The translations under genes and the position numbers were made by a program. From Microcoleus sp. AS-A8 (lineage in GTDB: Bacteria; Cyanobacteriota; Cyanobacteriia; Cyanobacteriales; Coleofasciculaceae), in contig JAMPKV010000017.1 of assembly GCA_039962225.1 (NCBI GenBank), forward strand, positions 49,785 to 113,784: 64,000 bases of DNA. Direction: 5' to 3'. How positions within the stretch are numbered: position 1 is the stretch's first letter; every line of letters starts with the position of its first letter. A model generated the notes under the pieces. It was not told the origin of the DNA. It did not search any database and saw only the letters and a program-made list of their open reading frames with translations. Below are positions 57,201-64,000 of the stretch, piece by piece.

Positions 57201-58682
57201 CCGACGAACCTTCAACCGTCAATCATTCATAGTAAACAATGGAAAAAAGCGCTCGAAGAATATGTGAACCGCATTGAAGGCTTACTGAACGTTCCCAACA
57301 TCCCAGCAACTCAATGGCAACAGTTTGGCGAGATATTACAAGCTTTAGAAACACACGGTTATAACCCTGTCTCTGAGCCTAACCCTCAACTCAATTCCCT
57401 AGTGGCTGAGTGTTTCTACCGTGCCGAAAACTATGAAGAAGCGGTGCGGATTTGGGAAGAATCTGGTGTCACCCCAAATCCTGAGTACCACCGTGCAAAA
57501 GCAAAACTTTTAGGTATTCCTGAAGGCTTAGAATATCTGGCGCAAGTTGGGGAACATGATAGTATCATCGCCGAATGGGAGAAGGCAGGAAAGCCACGTC
57601 TGCTCAACTGGCTCCCCTACGTTGCCACCGCGTTAGAAATCAACCAGCAATATCAACAAGCTTTTGTTGTCTATATTTGGCTGGATGAATTAACCAAGGT
57701 TAAAGAATGCTTTGAAAAGGCATGTCAGGGGGTACCTACAATCAAGTTATTTACTGTTTTATTGCAGTATTTTTATCGTAATAAGCGTTGGTTTGATGCT
57801 ATTGAAGCCATTGAAAAATACTCACATAAAGTTATTGGCTCTAAGCGGCAAAAAGCAGATTTAAAATTTGATTTTGTCTATGAAATTGCCGTTTCAGAAT
57901 TAACTCCCAATGACCTTATCAATGAGCAACGTCAGCTCTATGAAAAATTCCTCAAGGAACAAGTTTTATCAACCTCTGACTGGCAGCAATCTCTGTTGAT
58001 GCAGCAAGTGGGAATTGCTCTAGAAAAAATTGGTTCACTAGTCGAAACCCTAGAATTTTACGAGCAATTTGTCTCTCAATCCAACCTCGAATTACGCCAG
58101 TTTGCCCAAGAGCGTTGGATGGCTATCAAGAAAAAACAGGAAGATTACGCCCAAACTCATGGGCAAATGGAGGAAGCGGCAAAAAATCACTCAGAATTGC
58201 TCAAAAAAGCGGTTAAATGGGCAATTTCTCCAGACTCAGTGCCGCTTGATCCCCCAGCCGCACCCAAACAGCGTCCAACCCCCCAAGTTTCTGTTTCTCA
58301 GTCTACGGCTACCTCCCCAGAACTATCCAAATCGTCAACGCCTACAAAATTTGTGATTAAAGGTTTGCCGAATGGAACCAAGATTGAGCAACTAGGGGAT
58401 GGAGTCATTCGGTTTGGGGTTCGTCACCTGGTAATCAAGGTGATGAGACAGGGTAAACAAGTTTTAATTAAAGATGTGCTCAATAGTCGAGAAGTACGAG
58501 TGGATGGGGCACAATGTAAAGTCATTATTGGGGACGCAACCGTAGAAGTTGTGGGTGGGAATCAATTAGCATTTGCACTTTCCACAAGCGCCTACAGTGG
58601 TGGCTTGATCTGTGATGCTAAAAAGCCGCGACTGGAACTCGATATCCAAGGTTTGCCGAACAAAATCTCTATAGAGCTTTAG
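54204..58682 (+). CDS. Giant UvrD-like SF1 helicase-domain protein
   Basis: 1492 residues from ATG 54204 (GGAG 8 nt upstream). The N-terminal ~110 residues (with R-R-L-I-A-R-I-L-R-V-G-D-E-Q-L-L and F-K-R-G-D-N-D-Y) look faintly like a RelE-type toxin fold. SF1 helicase motifs: Walker A G-R-A-G-S-G-K-S-T (~325), Walker B F-C-D-E-A-Q-D-F (~552), S-A-S-A-A-K-G-L-E-F-K (~755) and motif VI Y-V-A-A-S-R-A-T-E-H (~800). Residues ~880-1350 are TPR-like helices. The last ~110 residues are beta-rich, possibly FHA-like (R-F-G-V-R-H-L-V-I-K-V then I-K-D-V-L-N-S-R-E-V). Some SF1 proteins of this size are phage-defence genes; that is only a possibility here. Confidence 0.85.
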   Translation: MYVYRTSGCNDKAELYGLQERIDDLCVELETQRIDEVQARFERVYPYLKRRILNRRLIARILRVGDEQLLCLLDIFKRGDNDYEQFLEDPREYGRTHLDPQLNPQHIRDWLTREKNKQHPAQKLPQLQPELRPWLEPPGWEMETLTEDWLIYESEEWVTRFRQPVIRDAWETYYQLVTGIRSGTHPCEGFPDLLNVKLCTLNQHYVLYSEMQTTDTFVGGVLFLLAPFNHRPSREEIIQIGQKTALFDGSTTSNVLARLLSLHELTPFAQRSYPSYLLADEGSWLAIERGKEANLALSVEEEQILQSVSSAAPGQGSLPLFINGRAGSGKSTMLLYLFADYCYRKYYDKQGHRREQPLPGEPLFLTYNERLLEVARDAVSTLLSSHYRFVAERSPGNEKDNIDHCFQPFQKFLFDLLPSQEKAQFDPEKYISFHRFKQLYQGKSPCESLAKVVLHLPQGRRYSPETCWHVIRSFIKGYGLEEYMTPEDYQQEVPRKEHTVSFEKFQGIYDTIWERWYKRITTEQGYWDDQDLIARVLQLKCYRPEYTAIFCDEAQDFTRLELQLIMRLSMFSQYHLGYQPLQSLPFAFAGDPFQTLNPTGFHWSSVQAIFDAEVITALDPAEQLKLMINFQELANNYRSTPPIVQVTNLIQLWRHVLFDIPELKPQTAWQQGNFPEPQKFILNRNISPEALADYIRDTIIIVPCEEGEEVAYAQADEVLSEIFPQFDRGEEGDTMTLVEVPNSNTPKPLKNVLSASAAKGLEFKKVILYKFGEDCNQNVWNLSGKGIDQRVKVEYFFNKLYVAASRATEHLFVVDSEKGDRQLWQYASDEALLQAMLYYAKSKEPWEENVRTLSTGTPKTVQELREDNPDVIADEFETKGLNTQNPDLLRRARQFYNDLGGTEKADFCEAWALKFEESFLEAGNYFFSLNKSEEAWDCYWQGMCWSELVSWYKIYPDNQAIERSLALFMVAYSKDVEALSTFTSLISNNESLIAENFNQPTNLQPSIIHSKQWKKALEEYVNRIEGLLNVPNIPATQWQQFGEILQALETHGYNPVSEPNPQLNSLVAECFYRAENYEEAVRIWEESGVTPNPEYHRAKAKLLGIPEGLEYLAQVGEHDSIIAEWEKAGKPRLLNWLPYVATALEINQQYQQAFVVYIWLDELTKVKECFEKACQGVPTIKLFTVLLQYFYRNKRWFDAIEAIEKYSHKVIGSKRQKADLKFDFVYEIAVSELTPNDLINEQRQLYEKFLKEQVLSTSDWQQSLLMQQVGIALEKIGSLVETLEFYEQFVSQSNLELRQFAQERWMAIKKKQEDYAQTHGQMEEAAKNHSELLKKAVKWAISPDSVPLDPPAAPKQRPTPQVSVSQSTATSPELSKSSTPTKFVIKGLPNGTKIEQLGDGVIRFGVRHLVIKVMRQGKQVLIKDVLNSREVRVDGAQCKVIIGDATVEVVGGNQLAFALSTSAYSGGLICDAKKPRLELDIQGLPNKISIEL

Positions 58683-58765
58683 ATATCTTGAGTTCAGGTT
58701 TGAAGGTCGATAGTTTATTCACTGTTGAATTTCCTTGGTTATTGTATAGGGGGAGTTGAATAAAT

Positions 58766-59635
58766 TTGCAAATCCTTAAGGTTAGGCGTAGATTGATTCC
58801 CGCTCTTATCCTCTCATTCACACTTCCTCTCCTGTTAGTTTTTTATCTGTATAGCAGACCTCTCCCAGCTAGGGAAAGTTCTTGGGAAATAATAACAGGA
58901 AAGGAGAAAGTTACCCGTTTTGAATTTTTGTCTTGGTTTGACCAAGATGCAAGACTTTATACTCTTCCCGCTCAGAACAACGAATTTGTATTTAGTCCGT
59001 CTTCTCCCTTCTATGTTTTTCCGTGGTTTCCTCCAGGGAAAGAAGAAGGTAGATATGTTTGGAAATTAAATCTTAATCCCTTATCGATACAGCCAATTCT
59101 TCATGATAAGTTTATGGCGTTAAACCCCCAGCCTCCAGGGGAACTGCCAACTCCTATAGAGAAGATTTTACAGCAGCAACTTGACTATGAAATCCCCAAA
59201 AAGGCTCCTTCTTCAAAGATGATTATGGAGGTAACTAGATTTAATACTTCCAATAAAACTTATGAGGCAAAACTTTCGGTTTCAGATTTTAAAAGACTAA
59301 CTCGGCGACGATTCGGTACTGTGTTTGTGAATAATGAGCCTAGAGGATGGCATACGGGAGTATATTATTCAGGAATTATGCGTTTTGAGATTTCATCCTT
59401 ATCTGAACCAAACCAGCCTATTGTGGCTCTTAAAAAAGAGTTCAAAGATTGGGATTATCCTTTGAGAAGGAATGATAAAAAATTAGTTCAACCCTCCTTT
59501 ATCGGCGCGATAGGTAAACTGTATTTTTTGCCAGATTCACAGCCCGTTTTCATGCTTTTCTCTAAGGTTTATAAAGGTGTTTATCAACCCCGTAAAGGTA
59601 TTGATGATGCAGCCTTTAGTGTAATGGTTCCTTAA
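58766..59635 (+). CDS. Membrane-anchored or exported hypothetical
   Basis: 289 residues from TTG 58766 with GGGGGAG 10 nt upstream. An N-terminal hydrophobic segment (~10-29) after R-R-R suggests a signal anchor. The remainder is beta-rich and aromatic (R-Y-V-W-K-L-N-L-N-P-L, G-W-H-T-G-V-Y-Y-S-G-I-M). No family recognised. It ends in a clear terminator, and its base composition is more A/T-rich than neighbours, hinting at separate acquisition. Confidence 0.55.
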   Translation: MQILKVRRRLIPALILSFTLPLLLVFYLYSRPLPARESSWEIITGKEKVTRFEFLSWFDQDARLYTLPAQNNEFVFSPSSPFYVFPWFPPGKEEGRYVWKLNLNPLSIQPILHDKFMALNPQPPGELPTPIEKILQQQLDYEIPKKAPSSKMIMEVTRFNTSNKTYEAKLSVSDFKRLTRRRFGTVFVNNEPRGWHTGVYYSGIMRFEISSLSEPNQPIVALKKEFKDWDYPLRRNDKKLVQPSFIGAIGKLYFLPDSQPVFMLFSKVYKGVYQPRKGIDDAAFSVMVP

Positions 59636-59639
59636 ATAT

Positions 59640-59674
59640 AGCCAGTTTAAATCAATTGTGAGATTGGCTTTTTT
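59640..59674 (+). terminator. Rho-independent terminator
   Basis: Short 5-base stem AGCCA/TGGCT immediately after the stop codon of the hypothetical gene, followed by six T residues. Confidence 0.6.
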
Positions 59675-59678
59675 AAAC

Positions 59679-59716
59679 AAACCACAGAGGCACAGAGGCC
59701 GCAGAGGAGAGAAAGG
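59679..59716. repeat. CACAGAGGCACAGAGG-type dispersed repeat
   Basis: AAACCACAGAGGCACAGAGG and a further GCAGAGGAGAG. This sequence style is seen in intergenic DNA of many bacteria with tandem CACAGAGGA units and has no known function. Confidence 0.5.
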
Positions 59717-59757
59717 GAGGTTCTTATGAATCATTTAGGACTGCTATAGATTGATTC

Positions 59758-61167
59758 TTATTCGCCAACTTTATCCAATTGTTGCCCTAATTCCTGACGC
59801 AAGCGATAGAGAATAGTATCGGGTTCAACCTGATTGAGAATATCTTGAATGACTGTACTTGGCCCCATTGGCCCCCAACTGCAACCTTGTTCCAGATAAA
59901 CTTGCGCCGCCTGACCCACTGCATAAGCGCCGTAACCTGCAATCCCCGCTTGTGCGATCGCACTTCCGGTATACGCTGTCACCCCTGATGCACTGTCAAA
60001 CACACTAGTGACGGCAGAGGCACTTTTCCCCAACCCCAACACCATACTGCTACCCATTTCACCGAGTAGTAACCCACCGGAACTAACGACAATTTTCTTC
60101 CAGAGTTTACCGGCTTCGTAACTGGTCATGGGTAAACCATACAGCCGCGAAAGAGAACGAATTAGGGCTAAATCTGCGATCGCACCGCCTAAGACATCCA
60201 CCACCCCAATGGGATTGAGCGCTACCGCCAGAGATTTATACTTACTAAAACGCCAGATTAACTCTTCCGCTTCGGCTTTGCGGAACTCAAGCGTTTTCTT
60301 CGCCATGTTCGCCTCTGCATTCCGCGCCTGAAACAGGGCATTAAGGGCCAGCAGCGATCGCCCCTCCCGGTTGAGTATCTTAAAAATCTTCTGCTTCAAC
60401 TCATCAATCTGCGCTGGCGGCGTCTCCCATTCATAGGTGACGCGACCATCAGGCCACTCGACGCGCACTTCTAAAGGTGCGGGTTCTGCCGCAACCATCA
60501 CAATCTCATCTTCGGTCAACGTCTTTTGCAGCCGACGGTCTTTGGGACTCCCCGTACCTAGTTGTTGCAGCTGGCGGTAAATTGCCTCCCGGTCTTGGTC
60601 GGGATAGAGGTCAATTTTGTTGAATACTAGGATGATCGGTTTTTGGTTTTGCCGCAATTCGCAAAGCGCCTGATACTCGGTGCGCGTAATGTCACCCGCC
60701 ACCACAAACAAAATTAAATCCGCTTGCGAGGCCACCTCCCGCGCCATCTGCGCCCGTGACTCACCCTGAATTTCATCCAATCCGGGGGTATCAATTAACT
60801 CCACCTGCACTTTCCCCTCTGTGCCCGGTGTCCAGCGTACAGACCTAGGCCATTGGGTGACACCGTGCAAGGGGCCGGTTTGCAGAATCTTCTGTCCCAG
60901 CAAGGCATTAACGACGGCTGATTTTCCGCGACTGACCAAACCAAAGGCAGCAATGCGAATCACTCCCTGGTCTAGCTTGTCGAGAGAAGATTTTAAACTC
61001 TCGATTTCAGTTCGTAGCGCCGCTTGCAGTTCCACATCGGGGAGATTGTCACCGTGGCGGCGCAGGTTGGAATACCAGGAGAGGGCGTCGCGCAAACTGG
61101 TACGAGTGCGGTTGAAGAGTGTTTCTTGTGGCTGGTTTCGGGTTGGGGAGGTTTTGGAGTAACTCAA
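59758..61167 (-). CDS. Era/dynamin-like GTPase with DUF697-type membrane part
   Basis: 469 residues from TTG 61167 (no strong ribosome site; start uncertain). GTPase domain ~70-250: G1 G-L-V-S-R-G-K-S-A, G3 I-D-T-P-G-L-D-E, G4 V-F-N-K-I-D-L. The region ~290-440 is rich in glycine, alanine and small hydrophobics (I-G-V-V-D-V-L-G-G-A-I-A-D) as in DUF697, which inserts in or binds membranes. Cyanobacteria often carry several; possible roles are thylakoid or envelope remodelling, an inference only. Confidence 0.88.
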   Translation of the reverse strand: MSYSKTSPTRNQPQETLFNRTRTSLRDALSWYSNLRRHGDNLPDVELQAALRTEIESLKSSLDKLDQGVIRIAAFGLVSRGKSAVVNALLGQKILQTGPLHGVTQWPRSVRWTPGTEGKVQVELIDTPGLDEIQGESRAQMAREVASQADLILFVVAGDITRTEYQALCELRQNQKPIILVFNKIDLYPDQDREAIYRQLQQLGTGSPKDRRLQKTLTEDEIVMVAAEPAPLEVRVEWPDGRVTYEWETPPAQIDELKQKIFKILNREGRSLLALNALFQARNAEANMAKKTLEFRKAEAEELIWRFSKYKSLAVALNPIGVVDVLGGAIADLALIRSLSRLYGLPMTSYEAGKLWKKIVVSSGGLLLGEMGSSMVLGLGKSASAVTSVFDSASGVTAYTGSAIAQAGIAGYGAYAVGQAAQVYLEQGCSWGPMGPSTVIQDILNQVEPDTILYRLRQELGQQLDKVGE

Positions 61168-61571
61168 GGTTAGACCGGGAAAGACAGGCTACAACTCTAT
61201 TTTCCTCGATCTGAGGTTTTGTAACATTCTCGGTAGATATACTCCGCAGGGTTATAATGTGTCTTTCTGAACGGAGCGATAGCGGAGTGTTAGCGAAACC
61301 GCTTATTTTTCTCTTATTAAATTCTATTTAGAACCCCGAAATTATCCTAGAAAAAGTTTGACTTACATAAAAACATTTTAATTAAAAAATTGAAACAATC
61401 TCTAGCTTTATTATCTGGCAAGAGTGAATAAAGATAAATTAAATATTAAAATTAAATGCAAAAATATGATTAAAAATGTAATTTTTTACAGCCGATATTC
61501 TAATTCCTGCATAAACTGTATCCGTCTCCGTGATAAAGCCATAGAGGCTTGCAGTAGAGGAATGACTTATC
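61168..61571. other. AT-rich intergenic region
   Basis: About 400 bases with no gene. It contains TATAAT near 61252, a direct repeat of AGCGGAGTGTTAGCG-type sequence near 61280, and a long A/T-rich stretch from about 61360 to 61490. It looks like a promoter region for the following small gene, but no -35/-10 pair stands out. Confidence 0.4.
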
Positions 61572-61805
61572 ATGAGTCAGGTGAGAGTTAAGGTTCTGAC
61601 GAACAATGATCTCGAAATTTTAGGAGAGATGAGAACCAGTCTATTTGATGATGGTTATTCTTGCCAGATTTCAGATTTACTCAATAATTCACGCACGTTT
61701 ATTGAGCTGACGGATGTCGAAGTATACAGTCAGGGTCAACTCCTTACTCACATGGCATCTCTTTGCATCAATAAACCTGCGATCGCGTTTTTGGGTGAGG
61801 GATAA
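61572..61805 (+). CDS. Small hypothetical protein, 77 residues
   Basis: From ATG 61572 with GAGGAATG 14-9 nt upstream. The sequence has a compact beta-alpha pattern (V-R-V-K-V-L-T, L-E-I-L-G-E-M-R, F-I-E-L-T-D-V-E-V-Y) resembling small cyanobacterial proteins that bind nothing known. I do not recognise a family with certainty. Confidence 0.55.
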   Translation: MSQVRVKVLTNNDLEILGEMRTSLFDDGYSCQISDLLNNSRTFIELTDVEVYSQGQLLTHMASLCINKPAIAFLGEG

Positions 61806-62201
61806 CACTTTCGTGTCTTATCCGGATTGGCAGTGAAGAAGGGGTTATTCCCTTTCAACCCTACAAATCCTTATAACCACGTTATTTCACCGCCTCCAAC
61901 CCGCCCAAAAGCTCATTCTCAATAAAGCTGTCAATAAGCCCCCATCTTCCCCTTAAGATACTTGGATTTCAGGTAAAGTAATTCCGGTGAGGTGCGTTCG
62001 GGTAGTAAGTTGGCTAGTGGGTTAAAGCTATGGGTTAGTTGCTCCTGACAGGCACAGTGAAATAATCGATCATCTACTGAAATTTACTGAGAATGGATTG
62101 TGTCCAACAAGCCTATCTCAGTAAATGCACCGTTACGCCTCAAGAGCAGACCCTCTTATAATCTCTCCAGTTGACTCACAATTTTAGGGATAACGAAACA
62201 A
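61806..62201. other. Intergenic region with inverted repeat
   Basis: Nearly 400 bases without a gene. An 11-base inverted repeat with arms ATTTACTGAGA (62082-62092) and TCTCAGTAAAT (62116-62126) lies about 30 bp before TATAAT at 62157-62162. This is suitable for an operator or leader structure of the next gene. Confidence 0.55.
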
Positions 62202-62894
62202 ATGCAATGGCTGCTGGATTTAGCACAAGAGTACCGAAATAACCTCCGCTCTGGACTTTTTTACAAAGCTTTAGGTGGAGCTACCACGCCAGCCGACATT
62301 AGAGGATGGGTTCGTCAGTTATACTACCAATCACACAACTTCACCAGCTTGACGCTACCACTACGCCATGCCATGTGCCGGGAGCCTCAATTCAAAGCCT
62401 GCTTCGCTAAACATGCCATGGAAGAAGACAATCACTTTCAACAGTTAGTGGATTGGATGCGCCAACAGGAATTTCTCAAACCAGACGAGAGTCCTCTTAC
62501 CGTGCCTGCCACCCAAGAAACACTAGCACTAAAGGCTTATTGCTTGCGCTCTATCTTGTGTGAATCCAATGCCCACCAAATCATCACGATGAATTTAATC
62601 TCAGAAGGAGTGTCTTATGACTTCTTCAGTGCTGTGATTCCCAAGCTTAAAGAACTAGGACTGCCAGTAGGACGCTATTGGCAAATCCACTCTGAGGTAG
62701 ACCTGCATCATCTAGCGATGGGATTGGATCTGATCGAGCAGTGCGAGAAAGATTCAGCTAGAGGGATGGTTTATGCCCGAATTGCATGGGAAGTGGCGAC
62801 TTTGTACGGTCAGATGCTCGACTCTTGGAGCGGACTCTCCTCACCCGGAAAGATTGAACCACCTGTTTTCGCGCCAGAACTGTCCAGATGTTGA
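62202..62894 (+). CDS. Haem-oxygenase-fold diiron-type (HDO/CADD-like) protein
   Basis: 230 residues from ATG 62202. All-helical TENA/PqqC/CADD fold. Candidate metal ligands follow the HDO pattern: Glu-Glu with His in A-M-E-E-D-N-H-F (~75-81), Glu in L-I-S-E-G-V-S (~137) and the cluster H-S-E-V-D-L-H-H (~164-171). HDO enzymes use a non-haem diiron centre in oxidations such as N-oxygenation or C-C cleavage. Substrate not inferable; no biosynthetic cluster is adjacent. Upstream TATAAT and the inverted repeat suggest regulated expression. Confidence 0.8.
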   Translation: MQWLLDLAQEYRNNLRSGLFYKALGGATTPADIRGWVRQLYYQSHNFTSLTLPLRHAMCREPQFKACFAKHAMEEDNHFQQLVDWMRQQEFLKPDESPLTVPATQETLALKAYCLRSILCESNAHQIITMNLISEGVSYDFFSAVIPKLKELGLPVGRYWQIHSEVDLHHLAMGLDLIEQCEKDSARGMVYARIAWEVATLYGQMLDSWSGLSSPGKIEPPVFAPELSRC

Positions 62895-62952
62895 GAATAA
62901 CCTATTTGAGAAAATTCTGCATCGGTGAGCAACTTTTTCTAACTATGAACTA

Positions 62953-62983
62953 CCTACGGACTCCGCATTCGCTACGTCCGAGG
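62953..62983 (-). mobile_element. Hairpin overlapping tnpB stop, candidate right end/omega RNA
   Basis: CCTACGGAC (62953-62961) and GTCCGAGG (62976-62983) form an 8-bp stem with one bulge; the tnpB stop (62972-62974) lies in the loop. In IS200/IS605-type elements a terminal hairpin and the omega RNA overlap the 3' end of tnpB. The element boundary and guide are not established here. Confidence 0.4.
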
Positions 62984-64000
62984 TTTCTGACGTTTCGCTT
63001 GACCTAGTTGCTGTAAGCTTCCCGTAGATTTGCGAGTTTTTACAGTAGAGCTAGAATCATCTACGTCTAAGAGGCTAGTTCCTAACCCCTTTACATAATT
63101 GATGCAGACCAATGCAGATGCTACATCTCTATCGGACGTGTATCCGCATTGTTCGCAGCAATGAATGCGTTCGCTCAGCTCTTTTTTCTTCTGAGCCAAG
63201 CATTGAGGACAGGTTTGAGAAGGTTTTACTTTCTGGGCTGGAACTTCTACGAAGAATCCACCAGCTTCCTCTACCTTGTACTTGATAGCACTGCGTAGCA
63301 TCCCAAAACCTACATCAAGAATTGACCGATTTAGCCCGGTCTTTTGGCGTCTTCTTTTGTCTTTCTTAGCTTTGGCGGTCATGTTTTTGACCTTTAAGGT
63401 TTCGGTAGCAACCAAGCTATTAGCGCTAGTTATTTGTGCTGCTACTTGATGAACCCAGTCTTGACGCCGAGCTGCCACTTGATTCTGGAGTTTATAGACT
63501 TTCTTCCTTGCCTTTTTCCACCTGCGAGATGCTTTAGCTTTGCGCTTCTCCGGTTTACGTTTACGCCTCAGTTCCCTGGAAGCTTTCCTGATGTCTACTT
63601 GAGCCTTGGCTAAAAAACGAGGATTATCAATCTTGTCCCCATTATCGAAAGCAACAGCCGTTAGTGTGCCAATGTCAACTCCAACAGCTCCAGTTCCAGT
63701 TTGGCGTTGAATATCGCATTTAACAGTTATGGATGCGTACCATTTATTGTTTTTCCAAACGATGGTGCAAGTTGTGGGTGTTCCCCACGCCCTTGCTTGT
63801 CCACGCATTTGAATCTTGCCTAGCTTCGATATTTCTAGGTGCCCATTTCCTCCATTTGAATGTGTTTTCCATCCAGCAATTCCCGGATAACGGGACTTAA
63901 ACAAAAATCGAGAAGCAATAAAGGTATAATCTAAGCATGGCATAGATTTCACGTTAAAGTTTGAGCGATGAAAGAGACAACTCCTGCCGCCATGCCCCCT
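62972..64000 (-). CDS. tnpB: TnpB-like RuvC nuclease/transposon protein, 5'-partial at window edge
   Basis: The frame is open from 62972 to 64000, past the first usable start (GTG 63952), so the N terminus lies outside the window. RuvC motifs: Asp in G-V-D-I-G-T (motif I), Glu in V-A-T-E-T-L-K-V-K (motif II) and Asp in T-S-D-R-D-V-A-S-A (motif III). The zinc ribbon is C-P-Q-C ... C-C-E-Q-C. Motif order and zinc ribbon are intact, so the visible part could be functional. TnpB uses omega RNA to cut DNA at a target next to a TAM. No tnpA is visible in the window. Confidence 0.9.
   Translation of the reverse strand, partial: RGHGGRSCLFHRSNFNVKSMPCLDYTFIASRFLFKSRYPGIAGWKTHSNGGNGHLEISKLGKIQMRGQARAWGTPTTCTIVWKNNKWYASITVKCDIQRQTGTGAVGVDIGTLTAVAFDNGDKIDNPRFLAKAQVDIRKASRELRRKRKPEKRKAKASRRWKKARKKVYKLQNQVAARRQDWVHQVAAQITSANSLVATETLKVKNMTAKAKKDKRRRQKTGLNRSILDVGFGMLRSAIKYKVEEAGGFFVEVPAQKVKPSQTCPQCLAQKKKELSERIHCCEQCGYTSDRDVASALVCINYVKGLGTSLLDVDDSSSTVKTRKSTGSLQQLGQAKRQKPRT

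Overview
The window is chromosomal DNA from a filamentous cyanobacterium. The HIP1 octamer (GCGATCGC) and close variants recur throughout, heptameric tandem repeats (STRR type) occur at several points, and typical cyanobacterial families are present: PEP-CTERM and SLH-domain proteins, ClpS next to a DUF2103 protein, Uma2 nucleases and multi-sensor hybrid kinases. Genus cannot be fixed from the sequence; a large-genome Oscillatoriales/Coleofasciculales-type organism is my inference. Genes lie on both strands in short operons.

Layout. 1-4.1 kb: two TPR genes, the second fused at its C terminus to a UPF0175 antitoxin-like domain and overlapping a PIN-like DUF3368 toxin gene, then a secreted protein. 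4.1-6.5 kb: a lone type II secretion F-domain protein and small hypotheticals. 6.6-10.3 kb: an apparent defence locus with four tandem single-domain HTH genes behind a perfect 22-bp palindrome, convergent with a McrB/McrC-type restriction operon. 10.5-17 kb: coaD, a coiled-coil DivIVA-like protein, glutathione reductase, a PIG-V-like mannosyltransferase and an SLH-glycoside-hydrolase-like protein. 17.2-23 kb: a Uma2 nuclease, a Schlafen/AlbA_2 ATP-binding protein, then a helical plus vWA (Ro/TROVE-like architecture) gene coupled to an ARPP-like gene, followed by a gene-free stretch that holds repeats and a 59-nt tRNA-like fold ending in a T-run.

23-41.4 kb: mostly housekeeping or envelope functions (HAF/PEP-CTERM protein, Tat-exported aldo/keto reductase, ClC channel, gyrA, lnt, DUF4142, exported FAD oxidoreductase, HTH regulator, clpS, moaE). 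41.5-53.9 kb: a signalling island of four large sensor kinases, one Rcp1-type response regulator and one RsbQ-like alpha/beta hydrolase, joined by 4-bp overlaps or short gaps. 54.2-64 kb: a very large SF1 helicase-like protein, an exported hypothetical, a dynamin/Era-like GTPase, a small hypothetical, a haem-oxygenase-fold diiron-type protein, and a TnpB gene that runs off the right edge.

The strongest candidate for an undescribed system is 20.1-23.0 kb. A sigma70-like promoter and strong Shine-Dalgarno sequences drive a vWA/ARPP gene pair, and directly downstream lies a tRNA-mimicking RNA candidate, which recalls the Ro-Y RNA pairing but with a different RNA geometry. The HTH4-McrBC locus, the TPR-antitoxin fusion and the giant helicase are secondary candidates.
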